Shown piece by piece: positions 25,912 through 34,517 of a stretch of DNA of 64,000 nt. The stretch comes from JAWHQP01 sp032586195. Its GTDB lineage: Bacteria; Pseudomonadota; Gammaproteobacteria; Enterobacterales; Pasteurellaceae. A program made the translations under genes and the position numbers. The DNA lies in the NCBI GenBank assembly GCA_032586195.1, contig JAWHQP010000005.1, positions 124,001 to 188,000 on the forward strand. The letters are read 5' to 3'. A model generated the notes under the pieces. That model was not told the DNA's origin. It searched no databases and saw only the letters and a list, made by a program, of their open reading frames with translations. Within the stretch, counting starts at the first letter, position 1. Each line of letters opens with the position of its first letter.

Positions 25912-27321
25912 ATGAAAAAAACACTCTACCAAAAACTCTTCGACGCCCATGTCGTCTATGAGGCGGAAGGCGAAACGCCGATTATTTATATTAATCGCCA
26001 CTTAATTCATGAAGTAACCAGCCCACAAGCCTTTGACGGTTTGCGGGTGGCGGGTCGTCACGTCCGCCAAGTAGGTAAAACCTTTGGTACCATGGATCAC
26101 AGTATTTCAACCCAAGTACGTGATGTGAACAAGCTGGAAGGACAGGCGAAAATTCAGGTGTTGGAACTGGAAAAGAACTGCAAAGCCACCGGTATTCAAT
26201 TATTTGACATGAGCACCAAACAGCAAGGTATCGTACATGTCGTTGGGCCGGAAGAGGGCTTGACCTTGCCGGGCATGACTATCGTGTGCGGTGATTCTCA
26301 CACCGCCACCCACGGGGCATTCGGTGCGCTGGCGTTCGGTATCGGCACCTCCGAAGTGGAACACGTACTCGCCACCCAAACCCTTAAACAGGCTCGCGCC
26401 AAAAACATGAAGATCGAAGTGCGCGGTAAAGTCGCGCCCGGCATTACCGCCAAAGATATCGTGCTTGCCATCATCGGCAAAACCACCATGGCGGGCGGTA
26501 CCGGACACGTGGTGGAATTCTGCGGTGAAGCCATCCGTGATCTTTCCATGGAGGGCCGTATGACGGTGTGCAACATGGCGATTGAATTAGGGGCAAAGGC
26601 AGGCTTAATCGCACCGGACGAAACTACGTTCGCTTATTTGAAAGGCCGTCCTTACGCGCCGAAAGGCAAAGATTGGGACGATGCGGTGGAATACTGGAAA
26701 ACGCTGAAAACCGATGAAGGGGCGGAATTTGACACCGTGGTGGTACTGGAAGCAAAAGACATTGAGCCGCAAGTGACATGGGGCACTAATCCCGGTCAGG
26801 TGACGGGCATTAATCAGCCGGTACCGAATCCGGCGGACATGACGGATCCCGTTGCCCGCGCTTCGGCGCAAAAAGCCTTGACTTATATCGGTCTGAATGC
26901 CAATACGGATCTCAAAAATGTGCCGGTGGATCAGGTATTTATCGGCTCCTGCACCAACTCCCGCATTGAGGATTTACGTGCCGCCGCCGCGGTAATGAAA
27001 GGCCGCAAAAAAGCGGATAACGTAAAACGGATTTTAGTGGTGCCGGGTTCGGGTCTGGTGAAAGAACAGGCGGAAAAAGAAGGCTTGGATAAAATCTTTA
27101 TCGCGGCAGGCGCGGAATGGCGTAACCCGGGCTGCTCCATGTGCCTGGGTATGAACGACGATCGTCTGGGCGAATGGGAACGCTGCGCGTCCACCTCCAA
27201 CCGCAACTTTGAAGGCCGGCAGGGTCGTAACGGCCGTACCCATTTGGTCAGCCCGGCAATGGCGGCCGCGGCGGCGATGTTCGGTAAATTTGTGGATATC
27301 CGTAAGGTAGAACTTTTATAA
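25912..27321 (+). CDS. leuC: 3-isopropylmalate dehydratase large subunit
   Basis: Iron-sulphur isomerase subunit that interconverts 2- and 3-isopropylmalate with LeuD. It is 469 residues; the [4Fe-4S] cluster cysteines are in FIGSCTNSRIEDL and GCSMCLGMN, with aconitase-family motifs GDSHTATHGAFGALAFGIGTSEVEHV. It lies 10 bp before leuD. A GNAT gene relic precedes it, so the leuB-leuC junction has been rearranged. Confidence 0.96.
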   Translation: MKKTLYQKLFDAHVVYEAEGETPIIYINRHLIHEVTSPQAFDGLRVAGRHVRQVGKTFGTMDHSISTQVRDVNKLEGQAKIQVLELEKNCKATGIQLFDMSTKQQGIVHVVGPEEGLTLPGMTIVCGDSHTATHGAFGALAFGIGTSEVEHVLATQTLKQARAKNMKIEVRGKVAPGITAKDIVLAIIGKTTMAGGTGHVVEFCGEAIRDLSMEGRMTVCNMAIELGAKAGLIAPDETTFAYLKGRPYAPKGKDWDDAVEYWKTLKTDEGAEFDTVVVLEAKDIEPQVTWGTNPGQVTGINQPVPNPADMTDPVARASAQKALTYIGLNANTDLKNVPVDQVFIGSCTNSRIEDLRAAAAVMKGRKKADNVKRILVVPGSGLVKEQAEKEGLDKIFIAAGAEWRNPGCSMCLGMNDDRLGEWERCASTSNRNFEGRQGRNGRTHLVSPAMAAAAAMFGKFVDIRKVELL

Positions 27322-27331
27322 GGAGAGCAAT

Positions 27332-27934
27332 ATGGCAGGCTTTAAACAACTCACAGGTTTAGTCGTTCCGCTCGATGCCGCCAATGTGGACACCGACGCG
27401 ATTATCCCGAAACAATTCTTACAAGCCATCACCCGCGTGGGTTTCGGCAAACATTTATTCCATGAATGGCGTTATCTGGATGCCGAAGGTACCAAGCCGA
27501 ATCCGGAATTCGTACTGAACTATCTGCAATATCAGGGCGCCACCATTTTACTGGCGCGTAAAAATCTGGGCTGCGGTTCATCACGGGAACATGCCCCATG
27601 GGCGTTGGCGGATTATGGCTTTAAGGTGATGATCGCGCCGAGTTTTGCGGATATTTTTTACAACAACAGCCTGAACAATCACATGCTGCCTATCCGTTTA
27701 ACGGAGCAGGAAGTGGATGAAATCTTCCATTGGGTATGGGCGCATGAAGGTACGCCGATTCATGTGGATCTGGAAGCGATGACCGTTACCGTGGGCGAAA
27801 AAGTCTATCATTTCGAACTGGATGAATTTCGCCGCCACTGCCTGTTGGAAGGCTTGGATAATATCGGTTTAACCCTTCAACATGAAGACGCTATCGCAGC
27901 ATACGAAAAAAATATCCCCGCATTTTTGCGTTAG
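27332..27934 (+). CDS. leuD: 3-isopropylmalate dehydratase small subunit
   Basis: Small (swivel-domain) subunit of isopropylmalate isomerase. It is 200 residues with DAANVDTDAIIPKQFL near the N-terminus and NLGCGSSREHAPWAL, the substrate-binding loop shared with aconitase. An AGGAG site precedes its ATG 10 bp after leuC. It is the last gene of leuABCD; transcription then meets a repeat copy flanked by inverted uptake signals. Confidence 0.96.
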   Translation: MAGFKQLTGLVVPLDAANVDTDAIIPKQFLQAITRVGFGKHLFHEWRYLDAEGTKPNPEFVLNYLQYQGATILLARKNLGCGSSREHAPWALADYGFKVMIAPSFADIFYNNSLNNHMLPIRLTEQEVDEIFHWVWAHEGTPIHVDLEAMTVTVGEKVYHFELDEFRRHCLLEGLDNIGLTLQHEDAIAAYEKNIPAFLR

Positions 27935-27952
27935 GATTTCTCTTTAACCATA

Positions 27953-28081
27953 AAGTGCGGTGTTAAAAAGCTTTAGTTTTTGAACGTTGGCTTGCCGACG
28001 GTGCCGCAAACATAGCAAGCGTGTATAACGGTTGCGTATAAAAATCGGAATGTTAAAACAGCCAAATTCGACACCGCACTT
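27953..28081. repeat. Dispersed structured repeat, copy C, between convergent leuD and ndk
   Basis: It begins with uptake signal 27953-27961 and ends with an inverted one at 28073-28081. Between them are TTTTTGAACGTTGGC, GCCGACGGTGCCG, CATAGCAA and GTATAACGGTTGCGTATAAAA in the same order as the other copies. The flanking inverted signals can act as a bidirectional terminator for leuD and ndk. Confidence 0.78.
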
Positions 28082-28099
28082 TATATCATTATTGTCCGT

Positions 28100-28522
28100 T
28101 TAACGCGGGCAGAGCTCGCTTTCCACAAAATAATAGGCGATTTCGCGAGCGGCGCTTTCCGGACTATCGGAACCATGAACGGAATTACGTTGCTGACTTT
28201 CGGCAAAATCACGCCGAATAGTGCCCTCAGCCGCCTGTGCCGGATTGGTTACGCCGATGAGCATACGGTAATCCCGAATCGCGTTTTCTTTTTCCAGCAC
28301 GGAAACCAAAATTGGTGCCGACATCATATATTCCACCAAAGAGTCAAAAAACGCCTTGCCTTTATGTTCGGCATAAAACCCTTCCGCCTGCTCACGATTC
28401 AGACGCAGCATTTTGGCCGCCACGATCTGAAAGCCGTTTTCTTCAAAACGGGCAAGGATTTTGCCCACCAGATTGCGTTCCACCGCGTCAGGTTTGATAA
28501 TAGATAATGTACGTTCCGACAT
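28100..28522 (-). CDS. ndk: Nucleoside diphosphate kinase
   Basis: Equalises nucleoside triphosphate pools by phosphate transfer through a phosphohistidine. It is 140 residues, typical length, beginning ERTLSIIKPDAVERNLVGKIL and carrying the active-site His in NSVHGSDSPESAAREI. It lies 9 bp downstream of pepB on the same strand, the same pairing as in H. influenzae. Confidence 0.97.
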   Translation of the reverse strand: MSERTLSIIKPDAVERNLVGKILARFEENGFQIVAAKMLRLNREQAEGFYAEHKGKAFFDSLVEYMMSAPILVSVLEKENAIRDYRMLIGVTNPAQAAEGTIRRDFAESQQRNSVHGSDSPESAAREIAYYFVESELCPR

Positions 28523-28531
28523 AATGATTCC

Positions 28532-29839
28532 TTATCCGTTTGCTTTAGTTAATAATAAATTTGCCAATGTCTGCACGCCAATGCCGGTCGCGCCCGCCGC
28601 CCATAACTCGCCGGACGATTTACGGAAAGTGGCGGAACAGTCAATATGCAGCCAATTCCACTGATAATCCCGCACGAAATGTGACAAGAATGCCGTCGCC
28701 GTGCTGGCGCCGGCTCCCACCGGAACAGAACCGACATTCGCAATATCCGCAAAGGACGAGCTGATTTGCGAACGATGAAATTCCTCAAACGGCAAACGCC
28801 AGAACGGTTCCCGCTCTTCTCGTGCAGCGGCAAACAAATCAGCAACTAAACCGTCATCCATCGAAAGCACCGAGTGATAATCATTGCCTACCGCTACCTT
28901 CGCCGCGCCGGTTAAGGTGGCGGCGTCAATGATAAACTGAGGTTTGGCCCGATCAGCATCAATTAAACCGTCAGCCAGCACCAAACGTCCTTCCGCATCA
29001 GTGTTCAGCACTTCCACTTTCACGCCGTTACGATACTCAATAACATCGCCTAATGTGAAGGCCGTGCTACTAACCATATTTTCCGCGCAGCATAAAAATA
29101 ATTTAACCCGCCGCCGTAAACCGTGTGCGATCGCCATCCCCAAAGCGCCCGTCAGCAAGGCGGCTCCGCCCATATCCGAACGCATACTGTCCATGCTGTT
29201 GCTCGGCTTAATACTGTAACCACCGCTATCAAAGGTGATACCCTTGCCGACCAAACACGCCAGTACCGGAGCCTCGGGCTCGCCCGTCGGATTGTAGTCC
29301 AGTTGCAACATAGCCGGCCGGTTTGCGGAGCCCTTGCCCACATTCCAAATGCCCGCGTAGCCTTGCTCCGCCAACTCGTTACCCAGCACCAACTGAAAAC
29401 TGACCGCACTTTCTTCTCCGTAAGTCTGCGCCTGATAACGAATAAAATTAGCGGCCCGACGAGCTAATTCTTGAGGAGTAATCACCGTTGCCGGCAAATT
29501 GATGATCTCACGGACAAAATCACTGCACTGAATACGGGCAAGCAGTTCTTCGTGATCTTCAGCCAACTCAGGAAACTCAACGGTATAATCCTGTTTCGCC
29601 GTACAAAAACCTTGGTAAAACGCCCAACAGAATTCCAAATTCCAGGCCTCGCCCGTCAGTTTCACCGCTTTAATCCCCATCCCACGTAATTTACGAGCCG
29701 CCTGCTGCACCAAAGTGCGGTGCTGATTTTGCGAGTTTTGCAAATGGATAATGGCCTGCTCTCCATTAAAAGACAATAAAGCATTATTGCCCCAGGCTTC
29801 ATTAGCTGCATTGGTTGATAGATGAATCTGCATTGTCAT
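28532..29839 (-). CDS. pepB: Aminopeptidase B (leucyl aminopeptidase family M17)
   Basis: Cytosolic di-metal aminopeptidase of family M17 that removes N-terminal residues from peptides. It is 435 residues with the hallmark NTDAEGRLVLADGL metal-binding motif and GKGITFDSGGYSIKPSNSMDSMRSDMGGAA upstream. The length and the N-terminal domain fit PepB rather than the longer PepA. The ATG at 29839 follows AAGGA; a second ATG two codons on is possible. Two uptake signals lie inside (29403, 29713). Confidence 0.93.
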   Translation of the reverse strand: MTMQIHLSTNAANEAWGNNALLSFNGEQAIIHLQNSQNQHRTLVQQAARKLRGMGIKAVKLTGEAWNLEFCWAFYQGFCTAKQDYTVEFPELAEDHEELLARIQCSDFVREIINLPATVITPQELARRAANFIRYQAQTYGEESAVSFQLVLGNELAEQGYAGIWNVGKGSANRPAMLQLDYNPTGEPEAPVLACLVGKGITFDSGGYSIKPSNSMDSMRSDMGGAALLTGALGMAIAHGLRRRVKLFLCCAENMVSSTAFTLGDVIEYRNGVKVEVLNTDAEGRLVLADGLIDADRAKPQFIIDAATLTGAAKVAVGNDYHSVLSMDDGLVADLFAAAREEREPFWRLPFEEFHRSQISSSFADIANVGSVPVGAGASTATAFLSHFVRDYQWNWLHIDCSATFRKSSGELWAAGATGIGVQTLANLLLTKANG

Positions 29840-29848
29840 AATTATTCC

Positions 29849-31291
29849 TTAATACGCACCTTTTCTCATTAATACGACTTTTATTGTTTTATATAATATG
29901 ATGATGTCATTCCAAAGCGACCAATTTTTTACATACCACGCATCCAAATATACGCGGTGTTCATAACTGGTATCACTACGGCCGCTGACTTGCCACAAGC
30001 CTGACAACCCGGGACGCACCATATAATAATAACTCATATTATCCTTATAATAATGCAGCTCCGAACGCACAATCGGACGAGGTCCGATTAAACTCATTTC
30101 GCCTTTAAGCACATTCCATAATTGAGGCAGCTCATCCAAGCTGGTTTTGCGTAAAAATTCCCCAATCGGAGTAATACGTGGATCATTCTTTAACTTATGA
30201 TTTAATTTCCATTCTCGCTTAGCTTTTTTATTAGATTCCAATAACTCCTGTAATATTTCATCAGAATTAGTCACCATAGTTCTAAATTTATAACAACGGA
30301 ATACTTTACCGTTTCTTCCCACCCGAATTTGGCTGTATGTTGCATTTCCACCGTCTTTTCTAATCATACAGGATAAATATAAAAATAAAGGAGATAACAC
30401 CAGTAATAGAATTGAAGAAACCAAAATATCAAAAGTACGTTTCACCAAACGGGAAGAACGCTTCGCTAAATTATTATGCAGCTGTAATAAAATGATTTCA
30501 TGGCTGAAAATATGGAAAATCTCGGCACTATAAAGCGGTGCGCCCGATAACGAAGGAATAACGGAGATATCACGAAATCCCGCCTGGTTTAAACGCATAA
30601 CCCATTTTTCTAATAATGTCTCTTGATCTTTTTCTAAAGCAACGAATACTTTCTGATAATTATCCTTATTTTGTAAGAATTCCTCTAAAGAAATATATTT
30701 ATTCTCATCAATAATAAATACATTATTACTATCAGGTTCAATGAAGACATTAGTAAGATAGCCAAGGCTCTGATCGCTTTTTAATGCCTTAACCGCTCTT
30801 TTGGCTGTATCTGATTTCCCGATTATCACGCAATCAATATACCAAAAACCAAGTTTTTTCAGCAACATCTTAGTAAAAACCCGTCCCAAAGGCAGCAGAA
30901 TAAGAGTTATCCCCCATACATAACACCATGTCAGCACGGATAAGTGAGATTTGGTTAAAACTAGTAATGCTAAATTAAATAAAGCTACTTTAAAAACAAT
31001 GGTAATAATATCGTAAAGCTCATCCCAGAATGGTTTTCGATAGGTATAATGTCGTTTTATCGTCCAAAACCATATAACAATGATAAATGAACATAATAAA
31101 AACAACCCGAGACGAATGGTTGAGTCAATGATTTCATTGACATCTAAAGAAAAATCATCCGAGGTTGAGATATAATAGGCGAAAAAAATAGAGGAAAATA
31201 GAATAATAAAATCAGAAGCAATCAACGAAGCCTTTGTTAATTTAGTCTCAAAACCTGTTGTGGCTCTTTGTTTAAAAATATTCATATTCAC
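29849..31291 (-). CDS. wbaP: Undecaprenyl-phosphate galactose-1-phosphate transferase, WbaP-like
   Basis: Polyprenol phosphate sugar transferase that starts glycan synthesis by moving a hexose-1-phosphate (probably Gal-1-P) to undecaprenyl phosphate. It is 480 residues: four N-terminal TM segments, a central Rossmann-like region, then a fifth membrane segment and the catalytic domain with YKFRTM, DELPQLWNVLKGEMSLIGPRPIV and RPGLSGLWQVSGRSD. The start is either GTG at 31291 or ATG at 31285. The GTG overlaps the restored stop of the upstream glycosyltransferase. Sugar specificity is inferred from homology to RfbP/WbaP and from glf nearby. Confidence 0.88.
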   Translation of the reverse strand: MNMNIFKQRATTGFETKLTKASLIASDFIILFSSIFFAYYISTSDDFSLDVNEIIDSTIRLGLFLLCSFIIVIWFWTIKRHYTYRKPFWDELYDIITIVFKVALFNLALLVLTKSHLSVLTWCYVWGITLILLPLGRVFTKMLLKKLGFWYIDCVIIGKSDTAKRAVKALKSDQSLGYLTNVFIEPDSNNVFIIDENKYISLEEFLQNKDNYQKVFVALEKDQETLLEKWVMRLNQAGFRDISVIPSLSGAPLYSAEIFHIFSHEIILLQLHNNLAKRSSRLVKRTFDILVSSILLLVLSPLFLYLSCMIRKDGGNATYSQIRVGRNGKVFRCYKFRTMVTNSDEILQELLESNKKAKREWKLNHKLKNDPRITPIGEFLRKTSLDELPQLWNVLKGEMSLIGPRPIVRSELHYYKDNMSYYYMVRPGLSGLWQVSGRSDTSYEHRVYLDAWYVKNWSLWNDIIILYKTIKVVLMRKGAY

Positions 31292-32059
31292 TGTTCCCTA
31301 CTTAAATACTTCCTTTTTAGAAAGTTAATTGCCTTTAGGAAAAATCTTTCTTTTTCAATAGATATCACTTTAGCTTCTTTCAGTTTTAAATTATTTTTTA
31401 TAAGCCATACATTTAATAAACGTTCGGCAATAAATCCAAATACTCTTTTTGATATATATCATAGCTTGAAATATCAATCTTTTCTTCCAATTCAAACAAT
31501 ATATTAAACAACCATTCACAATAAGAGTAAAAGTCTTTATTTTTAATATGCACATATTAAATAGATGCAAGGTTTTACCTTGCATCACGCGCGAAAAAGC
31601 CGGTAAGTAATCCTGACAGTTCCGTTCAATAATATCTCGCGTCAAATCCAGATCTTTACTATAATGAGCGTGCTTATACTGCTCATATACCGTCTCTATA
31701 TAATAATTCCGTTTCTTAGCTACAATAGCGTCAGCATCATTCAATACATTAAGCAACTCCTCATCCGAAGCTATTCTTTTATTTTTTAAAATAACATTCT
31801 TACCCTTAAAATAACGACGATAATGAACTAAACCGACATAATCGCTATCCGCAAAAAAATGATTCTTCCATGCCCAATACAATGCGGTTAATTCACAGAA
31901 CGAACCATTCTTAACTGAAATATTGTCACCCGAATCATCACCTATAACGCCAAAGCTATGTTCAGCTAATGCTTTCCCAACATGAATAGGTACATAATAC
32001 TTGGCTTTAGGGAACTCATAGGGCTTATGTGTAGCAATAAGAATTTTAACCGTTGCCAT
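31288..32059 (-). pseudogene. DUF4422 glycosyltransferase interrupted by two poly-A frameshifts
   Basis: The N-terminal part (from ATG at 32059) is a clear DUF4422 glycosyltransferase: ILIATHKPYEFP, IGDDSGDNISVKNGSFCELTALYWAWKN, and YVGLVHYRRYF. After CILK the frame breaks at a run of five A (plus-strand T-run 31540-31544); the adjacent frame continues as NKDFYSYCEWLFNILFELEEK. A second break at five A (31446-31450) moves into RVFGFIAERLLNVWLIKNN and ends at a TGA at 31290-31288. One extra A at each site would restore a protein of about 257 residues that ends in a GTGA overlap with wbaP. As read, a 222-residue product with an aberrant tail results. Slippage, decay or a sequencing error are all possible. 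Confidence 0.75.
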
Positions 32060-32063
32060 TAGC

Positions 32064-32984
32064 TTATAAATATTCCCTATGATGTGAAAAATTACCTGTC
32101 AAACCATGCCATATAGCCCGAACCGAGAGTTTTAATTTTGAAAAACTAGGGTTAGTAAAAGTATAAAACCATAAGGGTTTTATTATAAAAAAACAGGTTC
32201 TGATGAAACCATTGTAACGCATGTTGTTTGCAACCGCATTACGGCACATACAATATAACTTTACTTGCGAATTCGTATCATTATAGTGTAATAATCCGAA
32301 CATCATCGATGTTCCTAAAGACTCTTCTTTAGGATGATAGAACTTCGCATTAACAATTGATGCAATGGTGACATTATTGCTCTCCATTCTTAGTGTATAT
32401 TCAATATCATCTCCCCAAATAAAATATTCCTGTTTTGGATAGCCTAATTTTTTTGAAAGAGCTGTTGAGAATAGAATACCATTAAATGGAATAACAATAC
32501 CATCAACTTTATTCTTGATATTATTTTCAATCAGATCAGAAAGAAAATTAAGGCGTATCAAAGAATTTGGAATTCGCATAGGAAAACAGAATTTGTCTTT
32601 ATTTTTCTGATCCAGCACTAAAGGCCCTATATAAGAATTATCATCACAATATTTTAACAATTCTTGCAGACAATTCTTTTCCGGGTAACCATCATCATCC
32701 ATTAACCAAACAAAATCAAAACCCTGTTCAGTTACAGTTTTAACACCTTGATAAAATCCGCCTGCTCCGCCCATATTCTCAGATAACGTTAACAGTGTAA
32801 TATGCTCATTTGTCAGCCAACCGTTTTGTTCCAGTAATTCAACGGTGCCATCCGTGCTGGCATTATTTATTATTAAAATATGATCCGGTACACGGGTTTG
32901 GTTAACCAATGCTTCTAAACAGCGCATAAGAAGCTGTTTACGATTATAGGTTACCACAACAGCACAAATAGATGAATTTATCAT
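32064..32984 (-). CDS. Family 2 glycosyltransferase, GlfT1-like
   Basis: Cytoplasmic GT-A glycosyltransferase of 306 residues. The nucleotide-sugar site shows VVVTYNRKQLL and IINNASTDGT, then SENMGGAGGFYQGV, and the metal-binding DDD in WLMDDDGYP; a WGDDIEYTLR motif follows. The NxGGAGGF plus DDDG form is found in the subfamily that includes mycobacterial GlfT1 and rhamnosyltransferases. With glf and a GlfT2-like gene in the same operon, transfer of galactofuranose is a reasonable guess, but not shown. It overlaps the 102-residue protein gene upstream by 4 bp. Confidence 0.82.
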   Translation of the reverse strand: MINSSICAVVVTYNRKQLLMRCLEALVNQTRVPDHILIINNASTDGTVELLEQNGWLTNEHITLLTLSENMGGAGGFYQGVKTVTEQGFDFVWLMDDDGYPEKNCLQELLKYCDDNSYIGPLVLDQKNKDKFCFPMRIPNSLIRLNFLSDLIENNIKNKVDGIVIPFNGILFSTALSKKLGYPKQEYFIWGDDIEYTLRMESNNVTIASIVNAKFYHPKEESLGTSMMFGLLHYNDTNSQVKLYCMCRNAVANNMRYNGFIRTCFFIIKPLWFYTFTNPSFSKLKLSVRAIWHGLTGNFSHHREYL

Positions 32985-33289
32985 GCCTTATACTTATTTA
33001 TAAAATTACGTTTATAGTTTATATGACTCTGAATATTTCTTTCCGCATCTTTATTATCCCAAACTTGCAACTCCCAAGGATAATAAAAGTTACTGGAATT
33101 TTTAAAATAAATATGAATACCGATATAGTCATCCTTATTTCGTAAATACCAAATTTTTAAACCATATTTTTTTGCCAAGGTATGTTTCAAATTAACTTTT
33201 TCAACTTTACCCGTTTCAAAATAATCCTTCGAAAAAGCAAGATATACTTTATTAATCTCATTAATTAAACGTTCGATTTTCTCCAGCAT
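32981..33289 (-). CDS. Unrecognised 102-residue protein, possibly a RelA/SpoT-like fragment
   Basis: A short, Lys/Tyr-rich, AT-rich gene between glf and the GT2 gene; it overlaps the latter by 4 bp, so it is probably translated with it. I do not recognise it with certainty. The segment DDYIGIHIYFKN and the later PWELQVWDNKDAERNIQSHINYKRNF recall the C-terminal end of RelA/SpoT-like nucleotidyl transferases, but the catalytic N-terminal part would be missing. It may be a truncated remnant or a small accessory protein. Confidence 0.5.
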   Translation of the reverse strand: MLEKIERLINEINKVYLAFSKDYFETGKVEKVNLKHTLAKKYGLKIWYLRNKDDYIGIHIYFKNSSNFYYPWELQVWDNKDAERNIQSHINYKRNFINKYKA

Positions 33290-33302
33290 ATTATGGCCTC
33301 AT

Positions 33303-33334
33303 AAACTAACCGCTCATTTCGCGGGCAGTTAGTT
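33303..33334. other. Hairpin between glf and the 102-residue gene
   Basis: AACTAACCGC (33304-33313) on one side and GCGGGCAGTTAGTT on the other form a stem of at least 9 bp with one bulge and a short AT-rich loop. It sits in the only sizeable gap between glf and the downstream genes. A T-run is lacking, so it may be a partial terminator or an mRNA stability element. Confidence 0.45.
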
Positions 33335-33346
33335 CTTATCATAAAA

Positions 33347-34501
33347 TTACACATCCATATTCACATAAAACGATTGAAGTGCGGTGTTATGTTTCAGACT
33401 TTCTTTTACTTTATCCGCAACATCCAGTGCTTCTTTAATTGTGACATCCATATCTAAATAACGATATGTTCCCAAACGTCCGACAAAGGTGACTTGTGTT
33501 TCTTTATTTGCCTTTTCCACATACTGCTGAAGCAACGCTTTATCTTTGACTAAACGAATCGGATAATAAGGAATATCGTCTTCTCCACATAAGCGACTAA
33601 ATTCGCGATAGCAGATGGTTTTTTCGTGAGTTTCCCATGGCGCAAAATGTTTATGCTCAGAAATACGAGTATAAGGTACATCCTCATCACCATAATTAAT
33701 CACGGCATTACCTTGATAGTCACCCTCGGTACGAAGTACCTCAAAATCCAACGTGCGATAACCAAGACGACCTAATTCAAAACCAAAATAAGCATCAAGC
33801 GGACCAGACCAAAAAATATGATCAAATTCAGCTTTCATTGATTCTGTAAACGGTGTAGATAAGCGTACCTCAATGTTATCGTGTTTCAAAATATTTTCTA
33901 CAATCGCAGTATAGCCCTCTTTTGGCATGCCTTGGAATTTATGAGCAAAATAATTATCATCATAATTAAATCGCACCGGCAAACGTTTAAGAATACTGGC
34001 CGGTAATTCTTTTGGTTCGACACCCCATTGTTTTTTGGTATAGCCATAGAAAAATGCCTTATACAACTCTTTACCCACAAAACGCATTGCCTGCTCTTCA
34101 AAGGTTTGAGGATCCGTAATAGACATATCAGCCTGACTCTCAATCAATGCTTTAGCTTCTTTCGGCGAACAGGTTTTGCCAAAGAACTGATTAATCGTAT
34201 GCAAATTAATCGGCAGAGAATAAACCGCCCCTTGACTAATAGTTTTCACCCGGTTAATAAACGGCATCCATTGCCCAAATTGATTAATATAATTCCATAC
34301 CCGTTCATTGTCCGTATGAAAAATATGCGGACCGTAAACATGCACCATTACATCAGTTTCGCCATCACGTTCAGAATGACAATTTCCCGCCACATGATTA
34401 CGGCTATCAATTACGGTTGCTTTATAACCTTGTTGTGCAAGTTCACGAGCAATAACGGCATTGGAGAAACCGGCTCCTACAAGAAGAAATTTTTTATTCA
34501 T
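33347..34501 (-). CDS. glf: UDP-galactopyranose mutase
   Basis: FAD enzyme that converts UDP-galactopyranose to UDP-galactofuranose, the Galf donor. It is 384 residues, the family norm. The N-terminal dinucleotide site reads FLLVGAGFSNAVIARELA, followed by HVAGNCHSE and VHVYGPHIFHTDN, all typical of Glf. An uptake signal near the 3' end (33377-33385) is the only one in this 8.9-kb glycan region. Its presence shows that the surface polymer contains Galf. Confidence 0.95.
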   Translation of the reverse strand: MNKKFLLVGAGFSNAVIARELAQQGYKATVIDSRNHVAGNCHSERDGETDVMVHVYGPHIFHTDNERVWNYINQFGQWMPFINRVKTISQGAVYSLPINLHTINQFFGKTCSPKEAKALIESQADMSITDPQTFEEQAMRFVGKELYKAFFYGYTKKQWGVEPKELPASILKRLPVRFNYDDNYFAHKFQGMPKEGYTAIVENILKHDNIEVRLSTPFTESMKAEFDHIFWSGPLDAYFGFELGRLGYRTLDFEVLRTEGDYQGNAVINYGDEDVPYTRISEHKHFAPWETHEKTICYREFSRLCGEDDIPYYPIRLVKDKALLQQYVEKANKETQVTFVGRLGTYRYLDMDVTIKEALDVADKVKESLKHNTALQSFYVNMDV

Positions 34502-34517
34502 ATGTGCATATTCCTAT

